A stretch of DNA of 21,338 nt from JBGOTP01 sp041476545 (GCA_041476545.1 JBGOTP010000040.1:1-21338); one strand, 5' to 3'; positions 7,923 through 14,770 are shown, counted from the first letter of the stretch. Notes: generated from the sequence alone by a model not told the origin. Numbers and translations: made by a program.

Positions 7923-8786
7923 TCATTGCGAACTGACAAGAGCCCGCAGTTTCGACGCCAACTCCCGAGACTTCGTCTTGGATTCCACTGTCTCAGCGCC
8001 TCGGCTGGAAATCTCGAGAGCATAGTTGGCGGAACTCTGCAGGGCATCGAGGAAGGCGTTGTTCTTCTTGTTGGTAGACTGCCGGTTCGCTCCGCTATCA
8101 TCGGAAACCGCGCGCGCCGCACGCTCCAGGCCGCCGAGGTTGATGGAGAGGCCGGGATGATTGTTCGCGCCGAAATAGGCTTCGTCCTTTCGAGCGGACT
8201 CAATGATGTCGAGCGCCGCGAGGGCAGCGGTCTTGTAGTTTATCGACGAAGTCACCTTCAGGGATGTTTCTGGAGAAACAAATGTCAACGGCGGCTCAAT
8301 AGGACCGGCCTGCCGGGGCGGATATTCCGAGAAAAGGCCTTTCGCATCTCCTGGCAGTTTCCGCGCCAGCTTCCCGTCGTTGCTTTCATTGTCGCGATAA
8401 ACCGCGCGCCAGAGCAACGTGCCGACATCGCGCTTCACCAGATCGATCACCAGCGTGGCTTCGCTCTCAACTGTCGGCCCGCGGCGTCCACCACGGCCAC
8501 TGTGAAAATCTATTCCCGTAATGCTGTAGTCCACAAGGACGTCCGGCCGGTCCGAGGTTTCCTTGAGCCCCTTCGCTTTAAGCGAAGTGCGGATGACCTC
8601 ACCGACTTTCTTCACGACGAGCGGGTTGTTCAGTTCCGGCCTGGCGCTGTCGACCTTCCCCTCGTGCAGGGCAAAGCTCTTGAGCGTCTTGAAATCGGTG
8701 TGATGGTCGAAATCGATATTGTGGTCGTCGGCTAGAAGCAAGCCCGGCGACAATACCAAACCGAGCAAAAGCGCTGTGAACCGCAT
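7923..8786 (-). CDS. DUF4136 domain envelope protein with long C-terminal extension
   Basis: A 287-residue protein with a signal peptide (MRFTALLLGLVLSPGLLLA). Residues ~22-157 match the DUF4136 pattern: a D-F-D-x-x-T-DFKTLKSFAL start, VGEVIRTSLKAKGLKET, PDVLVDYSIT, a glycine-rich loop (SGRGGRRGP), ATLVIDLVKRDVGTLLWRAVYRD, and the terminal GLFSEYPP. DUF4136 proteins are mostly small (about 170-200 residue) periplasmic or outer-membrane-associated proteins of unknown function. No lipobox cysteine is seen here, so it may be soluble and periplasmic. The last ~130 residues (after PP at 157) are an additional mostly helical region that I do not recognise, polar and rich in Ser, Asn and Lys. The gene stands alone, with gene-free stretches of over 300 bp on both sides, so it is probably monocistronic. 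Confidence 0.8.
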   Translation of the reverse strand: MRFTALLLGLVLSPGLLLADDHNIDFDHHTDFKTLKSFALHEGKVDSARPELNNPLVVKKVGEVIRTSLKAKGLKETSDRPDVLVDYSITGIDFHSGRGGRRGPTVESEATLVIDLVKRDVGTLLWRAVYRDNESNDGKLARKLPGDAKGLFSEYPPRQAGPIEPPLTFVSPETSLKVTSSINYKTAALAALDIIESARKDEAYFGANNHPGLSINLGGLERAARAVSDDSGANRQSTNKKNNAFLDALQSSANYALEISSRGAETVESKTKSRELASKLRALVSSQ

Positions 8787-9129
8787 GCCTCATTATAGGC
8801 AAGCCACCTCAAATAGGTGTCGCTTTTCACCGCCACGTGGTCGAACGTGATTTACGGCTGTGGCGGCATGTGCGAGAGGACCGATCGCGATACCGGTCTC
8901 CGCGCGACCATGCGAGCACGGTTGGCATTCCGCCGACACGTATTCGCAATGCGAGGAGTTCGGTATGACTACCTCGACACGCGCAAGTGCGACATACAGG
9001 CCCTGGCCACTGTCACCGCGGCAGTGGCCGAGCTCGGTGAGCGCGCCGCGTCGAAGAGCCCCATGGACTCGTGCGCGCAAATCGGTTTCGCCCCATCTCA
9101 CGACCGGTGACCCTTCGTTGGGGTGATGC
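8787..9129. other. Gene-free stretch between nadK and the DUF4136 gene
   Basis: 343 bp. Open frames of 88-102 codons exist on both strands (8793-9101 minus, 8860-9126 plus), but none has a recognisable domain, plausible ribosome binding site or hydrophobic segment, and they shadow one another. It probably contains the DUF4136 promoter. I see no RNA gene or strong hairpin. Confidence 0.55.
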
Positions 9130-10041
9130 TTAACGCTCGCCCCATTTGAGCTTCGTACGCAGGATCTCGAAGTAGCTGCGCGTCGAGGGTTTGATGAGGC
9201 GCAGGGGGTGATCGGCCCGCCTGACGGTGATTGTATCGCCTGCCTCCACGTCGAATCCGGCCTGGCCGTCGAATGTCACAAACAGCTCGTCGCGTTCTTC
9301 CATGTTCGGCTGCACGCGCACCACGGACGTCGCGGGAATCACGATCGGCCGGTTGGTGAGCGTATGTGGCGCGATGGGGGTCAGCAGCAGCGCGTCGACG
9401 CTCGGCTGCACGATGGGGCCGCCGGCCGACATGTTGTAGGCCGTGGACCCGGTCGGCGTGGCGATGATGAGGCCGTCGGCCTTGACGCGCGTCACGAACT
9501 CGTCGCCCACATACACCGTCAGATCGATCATGCGCGCGCGGGCCGTCTTCGTGATCACCACGTCATTCAGTGACAGATGCTCCGCAAACGTCTGGCCCGC
9601 GCGCCGCGTCGTCGACCGGAGCATGAGGCGCTCCTCGATGGGCGCGGCGCCGCCAATCGCGGCTTCGAGCGAAGACAGAATCTCCGGCAGCGTCACCTCG
9701 GTGAGAAAGCCGAGGCTTCCGAAGTTGACGCCGAGGATGGGAATGTCCGAGCCGGCGAGGCCGATGCAGTCGGCCATGCTGAGGAGCGTGCCGTCGCCCC
9801 CCAGGACGAGGACCAGATCGACGCTTCCCGCGATGGTCGATTTGTCGGCGACGCGGCGGTCGGACGCGTGGGGCATCAGCGCGGCGGTGGCCGTCTCGAA
9901 GATCGCGGCGACATGGTGCGCGGCAAGCCACGCGGCAATGTCGATGAGATGGGGCGTGGCCGCTCGCAGATGCGACTTCGCAACAATACCGACGGTGGCG
10001 ACAGTACCGACACGGTCGGCGGAGCGGGCGGCTGAAGTCAT
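9130..10041 (-). CDS. nadK: NAD kinase
   Basis: A 303-residue cytoplasmic enzyme that phosphorylates NAD+ to NADP+ using ATP or polyphosphate. The diagnostic GGDGT motif is at 81-85 (LVLVLGGDGTLLSMAD), followed by LGVNFGSLGFLTE (103-115), the LNDVVITK block (158-165) and KADGLIIATPTGSTAYNMSAGGPIV (187-211), which holds the NAD-binding and oligomer residues of the family. Length is normal (about 270-300). The ATG at 10041 overlaps the tlyA stop by 4 bp, so the two are probably translationally coupled, as in other bacteria where nadK follows tlyA. It is the last gene of the ymdB-xseA-xseB-ispA-tlyA-nadK run; recN, which often follows, is absent. Function is secure. Confidence 0.96.
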   Translation of the reverse strand: MTSAARSADRVGTVATVGIVAKSHLRAATPHLIDIAAWLAAHHVAAIFETATAALMPHASDRRVADKSTIAGSVDLVLVLGGDGTLLSMADCIGLAGSDIPILGVNFGSLGFLTEVTLPEILSSLEAAIGGAAPIEERLMLRSTTRRAGQTFAEHLSLNDVVITKTARARMIDLTVYVGDEFVTRVKADGLIIATPTGSTAYNMSAGGPIVQPSVDALLLTPIAPHTLTNRPIVIPATSVVRVQPNMEERDELFVTFDGQAGFDVEAGDTITVRRADHPLRLIKPSTRSYFEILRTKLKWGER

Positions 10042-10814
10042 GCAGGATTTATCGTAACAGGTCCGTGTGCGGGCCGGACTTTCAGGTGTAGAAAGAATTC
10101 GCGGTTGCCTGTCGCGCCGGTAATCGGTGACGGTGAAAGGCCGGCGCGGACGAATCCGGAGGCGGCGGCCGCCTCCGTTACACGCGCAATCACGGCATCG
10201 TGCACGGCGGGATCGGTGACGAGCCCGCCTTTTTCAATCTCTTCCCGGCCGGCTTCGAATTGCGGTTTCACCAGGGCCACGACATCGGCGGATGGCGCCA
10301 GGAAGGGCGGCAGCGCCGGAAAGATGTGCCGCAGGGAAATGAACGCCACATCGATCGTGACCACATCCACGGTGTGTGGCACATCGTCTCCGGTCAGCGA
10401 CCGGGCGTTGACCCCCTCGCGCACGATGACGCGTGCGTCGGTGCGAAGACGCCAGTCGAGCTGACCGTGACCGACGTCGAGCGCGATGACATCGCGCGCG
10501 CCCCGCTGCAAGAGCACATCGGTGAATCCGCCGGTGGAGGCGCCCACGTCGAGCGCGCGCCGGCCCTCGACCGGAATCGCGAAGACATCGAGCGCGTGCG
10601 CGAGCTTGATGCCGCCGCGGCCGACGTACGGGTGGTCTGGCGTCGCGAGCTCAACGCGGGCGTCGTCGGTCACCGGCGCGCCCGCCTTCGAGACGACCTG
10701 CTCGTTCACCCTGACCTGCCCGGCCAGAATCAGCGCGCGCGCGCGTTCACGTGACGACGCGAGGCCGCGGTCGACGAGGGCGATGTCGAGGCGGATCTTG
10801 TTCTTGGCGGCCAA
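10038..10814 (-). CDS. tlyA: TlyA family rRNA 2'-O-methyltransferase
   Basis: A 258-residue protein. Residues ~7-60 form an S4 RNA-binding domain (RLDIALVDRGLASSRERARALILAGQVRVN). Residues ~65-250 form an FtsJ/RrmJ-type Rossmann methyltransferase, with YVGRGGIKLAHAL (63-75, including a catalytic-type lysine), the SAM-binding ALDVGASTGGFTDVLL (87-102), VVTIDVAFISLRH (151-163), ALVKPQFEAGREEI (180-193) and ITGATGNREFFLHL near the C-terminus. The K-D-K-E tetrad expected of 2'-O-methyltransferases appears present. Characterised TlyA proteins methylate cytidines of 16S and 23S rRNA (ribose 2'-O) and affect capreomycin sensitivity; longer actinobacterial forms are about 268 residues. The gene overlaps nadK by 4 bp and lies 105 bp after ispA, a gap holding a dispersed repeat. 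Substrate positions cannot be read from sequence. Confidence 0.93.
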   Translation of the reverse strand: MAAKNKIRLDIALVDRGLASSRERARALILAGQVRVNEQVVSKAGAPVTDDARVELATPDHPYVGRGGIKLAHALDVFAIPVEGRRALDVGASTGGFTDVLLQRGARDVIALDVGHGQLDWRLRTDARVIVREGVNARSLTGDDVPHTVDVVTIDVAFISLRHIFPALPPFLAPSADVVALVKPQFEAGREEIEKGGLVTDPAVHDAVIARVTEAAAASGFVRAGLSPSPITGATGNREFFLHLKVRPAHGPVTINPA

Positions 10815-10820
10815 AATCGT

Positions 10821-10853
10821 TCACCACAGTGTCCTCTGTGTCCTTCGTGGTGA
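10821..10853. repeat. CCACAGAGGACAC-type dispersed repeat with inverted ends (copy 1)
   Basis: TCACCAC (10821-10827) and GTGGTGA (10847-10853) form a perfect 7-bp inverted repeat around a core AGTGTCCTCTGTGTCCTTC. A very similar core lies at 12229-12255. It sits just upstream of tlyA, in the ispA-tlyA spacer. As RNA it could fold into a weak stem, but there is no U-run, so it is not called a terminator. Confidence 0.7.
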
Positions 10854-10919
10854 GCAAGCGCAGCTCGGTACGAGCAAGCGCCGCGCTCGGCATGAGCCGG
10901 TGCACGGGAGGCCCCGCGA

Positions 10920-11939
10920 TCAGCTGCGGCGCGTCACCACCCACGCGGCGATGTCGGCGAGCCACCCCTCGGTCAAGGCCGCCTCGTGCAGCGTCGCGCG
11001 CGCACGATCCGCGCACTCGGCCACGAGCGCCCGAGAGCGCTCCAGACCGAAGAGCGACGGATACGTCGGTTTGCCCCTGGCGGCATCCTTGCCCGCGGTT
11101 TTTCCGAGTTCTCCAGCGTCGCCTTCGACGTCCAGGATGTCGTCCACGATCTGGAACGCCAATCCGACTTGAGCGGCCCACCGATCGACCGCACGCACCA
11201 CGTCATCCGCGGCGCCGGCCATGACCGCGCCGCTGACCGCCGAGGCGCAAATCAGCGCGCCCGTCTTGCGCTGGTGCATGGCCTGGAGTCCCTCTGCATC
11301 GAGCGTGATCGCGTGTCCCTGTACCTGTCCGGCCGCTTGCAGGTCGATGGCTTGGCCGCCCACCATGCCCGCGGCTCCCGCCGCGTCCGCGATGGTCTGG
11401 AGTACCCGCAGCTTCCGCGTGGCAATGTCGGGGTCGTCGCCTATCGGCTCGCACGCGAGCAGCGCGAACGCTGCCGCCTGCAGCGCATCACCGGCGAGAA
11501 TCGCCATGCCATCGCCGTACACGACATGGAGCGTCGGGCGTCCGCGCCGCAGCGTGTCGTCGTCCATCGCCGGCAGGTCGTCGTGAATGAGAGAGTAGGT
11601 GTGAATGAGCTCGACGGCGCAGGCTGCCGGAAGGGCGAGCGCCACGGCAGGGCTAAGGGCAGCGATAGCGTCAGGGCTGAGGCCAGCGCGAACGTTAGGG
11701 CTAAGGGCTGGGCTAGAGCCCGGCACTCCAAGGACACGGGACGAGCGCTCGACGGCATCGGCCGCGGCCATGGCGAGAATGGGTCGCAATCGTTTCCCGC
11801 CCGCGAACACGCTGTAGCGCATCGCGTCGTGGAGGAGCGGCGGACACCCGGGCGGCGCGGGGAGATACCGCATGAGCGCGGCGTCCACGCGCGCCCGAAC
11901 GGTTTCCAGAAATGTGGTCAGCGATTCGAAAGACGCCAC
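10920..11939 (-). CDS. ispA: Short-chain (E)-polyprenyl diphosphate synthase, farnesyl-diphosphate-synthase type, with repeat insert
   Basis: A 339-residue class I prenyltransferase that condenses isopentenyl diphosphate with allylic diphosphates (usually to farnesyl diphosphate) for quinones, undecaprenyl phosphate and other isoprenoids. Visible motifs: GGKRLRP (47-53), the first aspartate-rich motif HDDLPAMDDD (119-128) followed by RRGRPTLH, MVGGQAIDL (192-200), HQRKTGALI (222-230), the second motif FQIVDDILDVEG (262-273), and GKDAARGKPTYPSLFGLE (283-300). All catalytic residues look intact. The protein is about 40 residues longer than typical IspA because residues ~66-101 form an insert of three 8-residue repeats (ALSPNVRA, GLSPDAIA, ALSPAVAL) just before the first active-site helix. 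The stop-to-start distance from xseB is 29 bp. The usual neighbour dxs is absent between this gene and tlyA. Product chain length is inferred. Confidence 0.93.
   Translation of the reverse strand: MASFESLTTFLETVRARVDAALMRYLPAPPGCPPLLHDAMRYSVFAGGKRLRPILAMAAADAVERSSRVLGVPGSSPALSPNVRAGLSPDAIAALSPAVALALPAACAVELIHTYSLIHDDLPAMDDDTLRRGRPTLHVVYGDGMAILAGDALQAAAFALLACEPIGDDPDIATRKLRVLQTIADAAGAAGMVGGQAIDLQAAGQVQGHAITLDAEGLQAMHQRKTGALICASAVSGAVMAGAADDVVRAVDRWAAQVGLAFQIVDDILDVEGDAGELGKTAGKDAARGKPTYPSLFGLERSRALVAECADRARATLHEAALTEGWLADIAAWVVTRRS
11637..11708. repeat. Three tandem 24-bp degenerate repeats inside ispA
   Basis: AGGGCTAAGG (11649), AGGGCTGAGG (11673) and AGGGCTAAGG (11697) start exactly 24 bp apart on the plus strand. 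In the ispA frame each 24-bp unit encodes eight residues (A/G)LSP-x-x-x-x. The in-frame spacing keeps the gene open. Confidence 0.85.
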
Positions 11940-11968
11940 GAGGATTGATTGACCGGATGGCCCGCGCC

Positions 11969-12223
11969 TTAGGCGTCCTCTGAGGTCAGCGAGGAGGGGG
12001 CCGGTTTGAGCTCGCCCCGCTCGGTGAGGATGTCGATGCGCCGTTCGGCTTCCTCGAGCCGCGCATGGCAGAAGCGGGAGAGCTGCACGCCTCGCTCGTA
12101 CAGCGCGAGCGACTGCTCGAGCGGAAGATCGCCTTCCTCGAGCCTCTTCACGACGGTCTCGAGCTCGGCGATCGCGGCTTCGAAATCTTTGATTGACGTA
12201 TCGGGCATCTTGTCACTATTCAT
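11969..12223 (-). CDS. xseB: Exodeoxyribonuclease VII small subunit
   Basis: An 84-residue protein with the XseB helical pattern: IKDFEAAIAELETVVKRLEEGDLPLEQSLALYERGVQLSRFCHARLEEAERRIDIL. It binds the large subunit XseA and stabilises exonuclease VII, which degrades single-stranded DNA from both ends to short oligonucleotides in repair. Length is typical. The ATG at 12223 overlaps the end of xseA by 8 bp; the ATG at 12208 (MPDTSIKDFE) is an alternative start. The polar tail (ELKPAPSSLTSEDA) is not conserved. Gene order xseA-xseB-ispA is widespread in bacteria, which supports the call. Confidence 0.94.
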   Translation of the reverse strand: MNSDKMPDTSIKDFEAAIAELETVVKRLEEGDLPLEQSLALYERGVQLSRFCHARLEEAERRIDILTERGELKPAPSSLTSEDA

Positions 12224-13718
12224 CCCTTAGTGTCCTTGGTGTCCTCTGTGGTTGATCGGTATGTGAACGAACGTCACAATCCAGTTCGCCCTTCGCCAAT
12301 GTGACTCGCACGTGGTCGCCTGGCACGGCTGCGGCCGCGTCGCGAATCGCGTGTGTGCGATCCGCATTCCAGCAGACCGCGTAGCCGCGTCCAAGGACCG
12401 CGAGCGGGCTCAGGGCATCAAGGCGGCTGGCGCACTCGCGCAACTGCGCTTCCGCGCGGTGCCGCCGTGTCCCGATGGCTCCACCCAGCCGTCCGTCCGC
12501 AAACACCAGGCGCGTGCGGATGGCCGCGAATCGTCGACCGATATCGAGTACGTCGAGCTGACGACGCAGCTGCTGCAGTTGCCGCTCGCGGCCCGAGAGC
12601 TGCGCGCGGGTGAGGCGCGCGAGCGCGTGCGACAGTTCCGCGGCGTGCCGGCCCCGCATCGCGACGCGACCGGGAACGCCGGAGAACGCGGGACGACTGT
12701 CGAGTACGTGGACCCGGCGGCTCAGGCCCTGTATCTGCCTTCGCGTCGCGGCCAGGAGGCGGCCCTGCAGCCGATCGATGCGGCCCCAAAAGTCGTCCTT
12801 GGCGGCGACGACCATCTCGGCTGCGGCCGACGGCGTGGGCGCGCGAAGGTCCGCAACGAAATCGGCGATGGTCACGTCGGTCTCGTGCCCGACCGCCGAG
12901 ATCACCGGCACCGTCGCCTCGGCGATCGCGCGGGCCACGCTTTCTTCGTTGAACGCCCAGAGATCCTCGATCGACCCGCCTCCGCGTCCGACGATGATCA
13001 CGTCCACGCCCGGCACGCGTCCGACTGCGGCGATACCCCGGGCGATGTCGAGCGCGGCGCCATCGCCCTGCACGCGTGTTGGCCGAATCACCAGCTGCGC
13101 ATTGGCATACCGGCGGCCGAGCACCTTGATGATGTCGCGAATGGCCGCGCCGTCGACCGACGTGACAATGCCAATCTTCCGGGGGAGGGCGGGCAGTGGG
13201 CGTTTGCGAACGGATGCGAAAAGTCCTTCGTCGGTGAGGCGTTTTTTTAGCTGATCGAAGGCCAGCTGCAGCGCGCCCAGACCGTGCGGCTCCAGGTGCT
13301 CGCACACCAACTGGTACTCGCCCTTCGGCTCGTAGACGGACACGCGTCCGCGGGCGACCACCCGCAGTCCGTCGGCGGGCTTGAACTTGAGATAGCGCAG
13401 CGCCGAGCGGAACATCACGCCCCGAATCTGCGCACCGGAGTCCTTCAGCGTAAAGTACTGATGCCCGGTGTTCCAGAGCCGGCAGTTCGACAGCTCGCCC
13501 TCGACCCACACTTCGTAGAACTCGGTTTCGAGGTGATCGCGGACACGGACGGTCAGTTCGGTGACCGTGAGGATGGATCGCGCGGGTGCAGACGCCCGAG
13601 CTGGAAGCTCGGGCTCATCGTCAGGCTCAGGCGCCCGAGCTAAGAGATCGGGCCTACGGGCGACTGCCTCGTCGTCCTCGGGCGCCTCTTCAAACGGAAG
13701 GTCGAACAGGTCGCTCAT
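12216..13718 (-). CDS. xseA: Exodeoxyribonuclease VII large subunit, with repeat-encoded ends
   Basis: About 500 residues from ATG 13718 (MSDLFDLPFEEAPEDD). An in-frame GTG-type start at 13820 would add 34 unconserved residues encoded inside the upstream gene and was rejected. Residues ~1-48 form an acidic/Pro/Ala-rich extension. The OB-fold (tRNA_anti-like) domain runs ~49-145 (ILTVTELTVRVRDHLETEF, VEGELSNCR, GVMFRSALR). The catalytic domain follows with PRKIGIVTSVDGAAIRDI (179-196), VGRGGGSIEDLWAFNEE (243-259) and ISAVGHETDVTIADFVADLRAPTPSAAAE (273-301), then a coiled-coil and the LSPLAVLGRGYAV block. Both ends derive from dispersed repeats: residues ~20-43 from a palindromic repeat pair, and the last ~11 (QPQRTPRTLRDE) from a CCACAGAGGACAC-type repeat. 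It overlaps ymdB by 29 bp and xseB by 8 bp. Function is secure. Confidence 0.95.
   Translation of the reverse strand: MSDLFDLPFEEAPEDDEAVARRPDLLARAPEPDDEPELPARASAPARSILTVTELTVRVRDHLETEFYEVWVEGELSNCRLWNTGHQYFTLKDSGAQIRGVMFRSALRYLKFKPADGLRVVARGRVSVYEPKGEYQLVCEHLEPHGLGALQLAFDQLKKRLTDEGLFASVRKRPLPALPRKIGIVTSVDGAAIRDIIKVLGRRYANAQLVIRPTRVQGDGAALDIARGIAAVGRVPGVDVIIVGRGGGSIEDLWAFNEESVARAIAEATVPVISAVGHETDVTIADFVADLRAPTPSAAAEMVVAAKDDFWGRIDRLQGRLLAATRRQIQGLSRRVHVLDSRPAFSGVPGRVAMRGRHAAELSHALARLTRAQLSGRERQLQQLRRQLDVLDIGRRFAAIRTRLVFADGRLGGAIGTRRHRAEAQLRECASRLDALSPLAVLGRGYAVCWNADRTHAIRDAAAAVPGDHVRVTLAKGELDCDVRSHTDQPQRTPRTLRDE
12229..12255. repeat. CCACAGAGGACAC-type dispersed repeat (copy 2), translated as the XseA C-terminus
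   Basis: The plus strand reads AGTGTCCTTGGTGTCCTCTG, then TGGTTGA. It closely resembles the core of 10828-10853. In the xseA frame it supplies the last residues D-Q-P-Q-R-T-P-R-T-L before R-D-E-stop. Confidence 0.75.
13591..13660. repeat. Two copies of a GCCCGAGCT palindromic dispersed repeat inside xseA
   Basis: Copy A (from 13591) reads GACGCCCGAGCTGGAAGCTC then GGGCTC. Copy B (13632-13660) reads CGCCCGAGCTAAGAGATCGG then GCCTACGGG. Both resemble the intergenic copy at 17791-17820 (GACGCCCGAGCTGAAGCTCG, GGCCTACGGG). Each copy has inverted GCCCGA/TCGGGC arms able to form a hairpin, in the manner of REP elements. Here they are read in frame within the disordered XseA N-terminal linker. Confidence 0.82.
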
Positions 13719-14529
13719 GGGATGTGCCCGCCAAGTGGGCGATCTCGTCGAGACTATAGCTGACTCGCTCGATGTCCGTGGCGAGGCCGCTCTTTTCGTC
13801 CGCCTCGACAATGACGGCATTCAATCGTGGGTTGGCGGTCGCGGTTTCAAATCGCGCCGGCATGCCGGTGAGAAAGCGCCCGAGTGCCGGCTCGATTTCA
13901 ACGCCGATGATCGAATCATGCGGCCCTGTCATCCCGACGTCGGTCAGATAGGCCGTGCCCTTCGGCAGCAGACGTTCATCGGCCGTCTGCACGTGCGTGT
14001 GTGTGCCGACGACCGCTGTCACCTTGCCGTCGAGATGCCAGCCCATGGCCATCTTTTCAGACGTGGCTTCCGCATGAAAGTCGACAAAGATGATCCGCGT
14101 ACGCTGGCGCATCACCTCGACTTCGCGCAGCGCGCAGGCAAAGGGATCGTCGATGTTCAACATGAACACCCGCCCCATCAGGTTGATCACGCCGACTGAT
14201 GTGCCGCCGGCCGTGCGGGCGAGGTAGGTGCCATTGCCGGGGACACCGGCCGGGTAGTTCGCCGGCCGAATCAACCGCGACTCCGCGCCGATGTAGTCGA
14301 TCGCCTCTTTCTTGTCCCAGATGTGATTGCCCGACGTCATGACGTCGACGCCGCACTCGAGCAGCTGATCCCCAATCTCGCGAGTAATCCCGAAACCGGC
14401 GGCGGCGTTTTCGGCGTTGGCAATGACCAGGTCGATGCGGTGCTCATCGACAATGCCGGCCAATCCGCGGCGCACGAGGTCTCGACCCGGCCGCCCGACG
14501 ATGTCGCCGATGAAGAGAATACGAATCAT
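13690..14529 (-). CDS. ymdB: YmdB-family metallophosphoesterase (2',3'-cyclic-nucleotide 2'-phosphodiesterase type)
   Basis: 279 residues from ATG 14529 (MIRILFIGDIVGRPGRD). An open frame reaches further upstream, but those 94 residues are unconserved and cross the dnaK promoter region, so the internal start is preferred. The TIGR00282/YmdB metal-ligand motifs are present: GD at 8-9, ANAENAAAGFG (38-46, Glu40 and Asn41), TSGNHIWDKKE (65-75, Asn68 and His69), VDFHAEATSEK (149-159, His152), GTHTHVQTAD (175-184, His177 and His179), and TDVGMTGPHDSIIG (196-209). Length matches the family (about 260-280). In Bacillus YmdB hydrolyses cyclic nucleotides in vitro and affects biofilm and motility decisions; deinococcal relatives share the dinuclear metal site. 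Here it begins a run into xseA (29-bp overlap) and is divergent from dnaK. Confidence 0.9.
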   Translation of the reverse strand: MIRILFIGDIVGRPGRDLVRRGLAGIVDEHRIDLVIANAENAAAGFGITREIGDQLLECGVDVMTSGNHIWDKKEAIDYIGAESRLIRPANYPAGVPGNGTYLARTAGGTSVGVINLMGRVFMLNIDDPFACALREVEVMRQRTRIIFVDFHAEATSEKMAMGWHLDGKVTAVVGTHTHVQTADERLLPKGTAYLTDVGMTGPHDSIIGVEIEPALGRFLTGMPARFETATANPRLNAVIVEADEKSGLATDIERVSYSLDEIAHLAGTSHERPVRPSV

Positions 14530-14652
14530 GAGATGGCTACGAAGGTTTGGGAGGTCGAGAGGCATGATCGCACACGCCAGCGGTACTCGCCACCCCAAGT
14601 CAGGCGGGATGGTCTCCCTAACTGGCTGGGTCATCATGAGATACGAGTTGTA

Positions 14653-14681
14653 ATTATATGAGTGTATTACACTAGTATAAT
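14653..14681. promoter_or_regulatory. 29-bp near-perfect inverted repeat in the ymdB/dnaK divergent promoter region (candidate operator)
   Basis: Left arm 14653-14666 (ATTATATGAGTGTA), central T at 14667, right arm 14668-14681 (TACACTAGTATAAT). The arms match as reverse complements at 12 of 14 positions, with a perfect AGTGTATTACACT core (14661-14673). Each outer end reads TATAAT on its own outward strand. A related TACA-N4-TGTA site lies at 14692-14703, inside the spacer of the predicted dnaK promoter. It is not CIRCE and not the HspR box as I know them. The regulator is unknown. Confidence 0.6.
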
Positions 14682-14685
14682 CTGA

Positions 14686-14714
14686 TTGACATACACTAAT
14701 GTAGCCCCTATACT
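14686..14714 (+). promoter_or_regulatory. Predicted dnaK promoter
   Basis: TTGACA at 14686-14691 and TATACT at 14709-14714, separated by exactly 17 bp, form a near-consensus housekeeping promoter. The expected transcription start is near 14721, about 50 bp before the dnaK ATG. The CCCCTATA stretch at 14705-14712 also resembles a heat-shock sigma-32 -10 element (CCCCAT), so alternative recognition is possible. A strong ribosome binding site GAAGGGGAG (14755-14763) lies 7 bp before the ATG at 14771. Confidence 0.68.
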
Positions 14715-14770
14715 TTTCCCACGCGTTCGGATCGGGGCCGAACCAACTACAACAGAAGGGGAGACGAGCC

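Noticed and set aside
13719..13820. Upstream start for xseA at 13820
   Set aside because: The 34 added residues lie inside the ymdB 3' end, are Arg/Ser-rich and unconserved.
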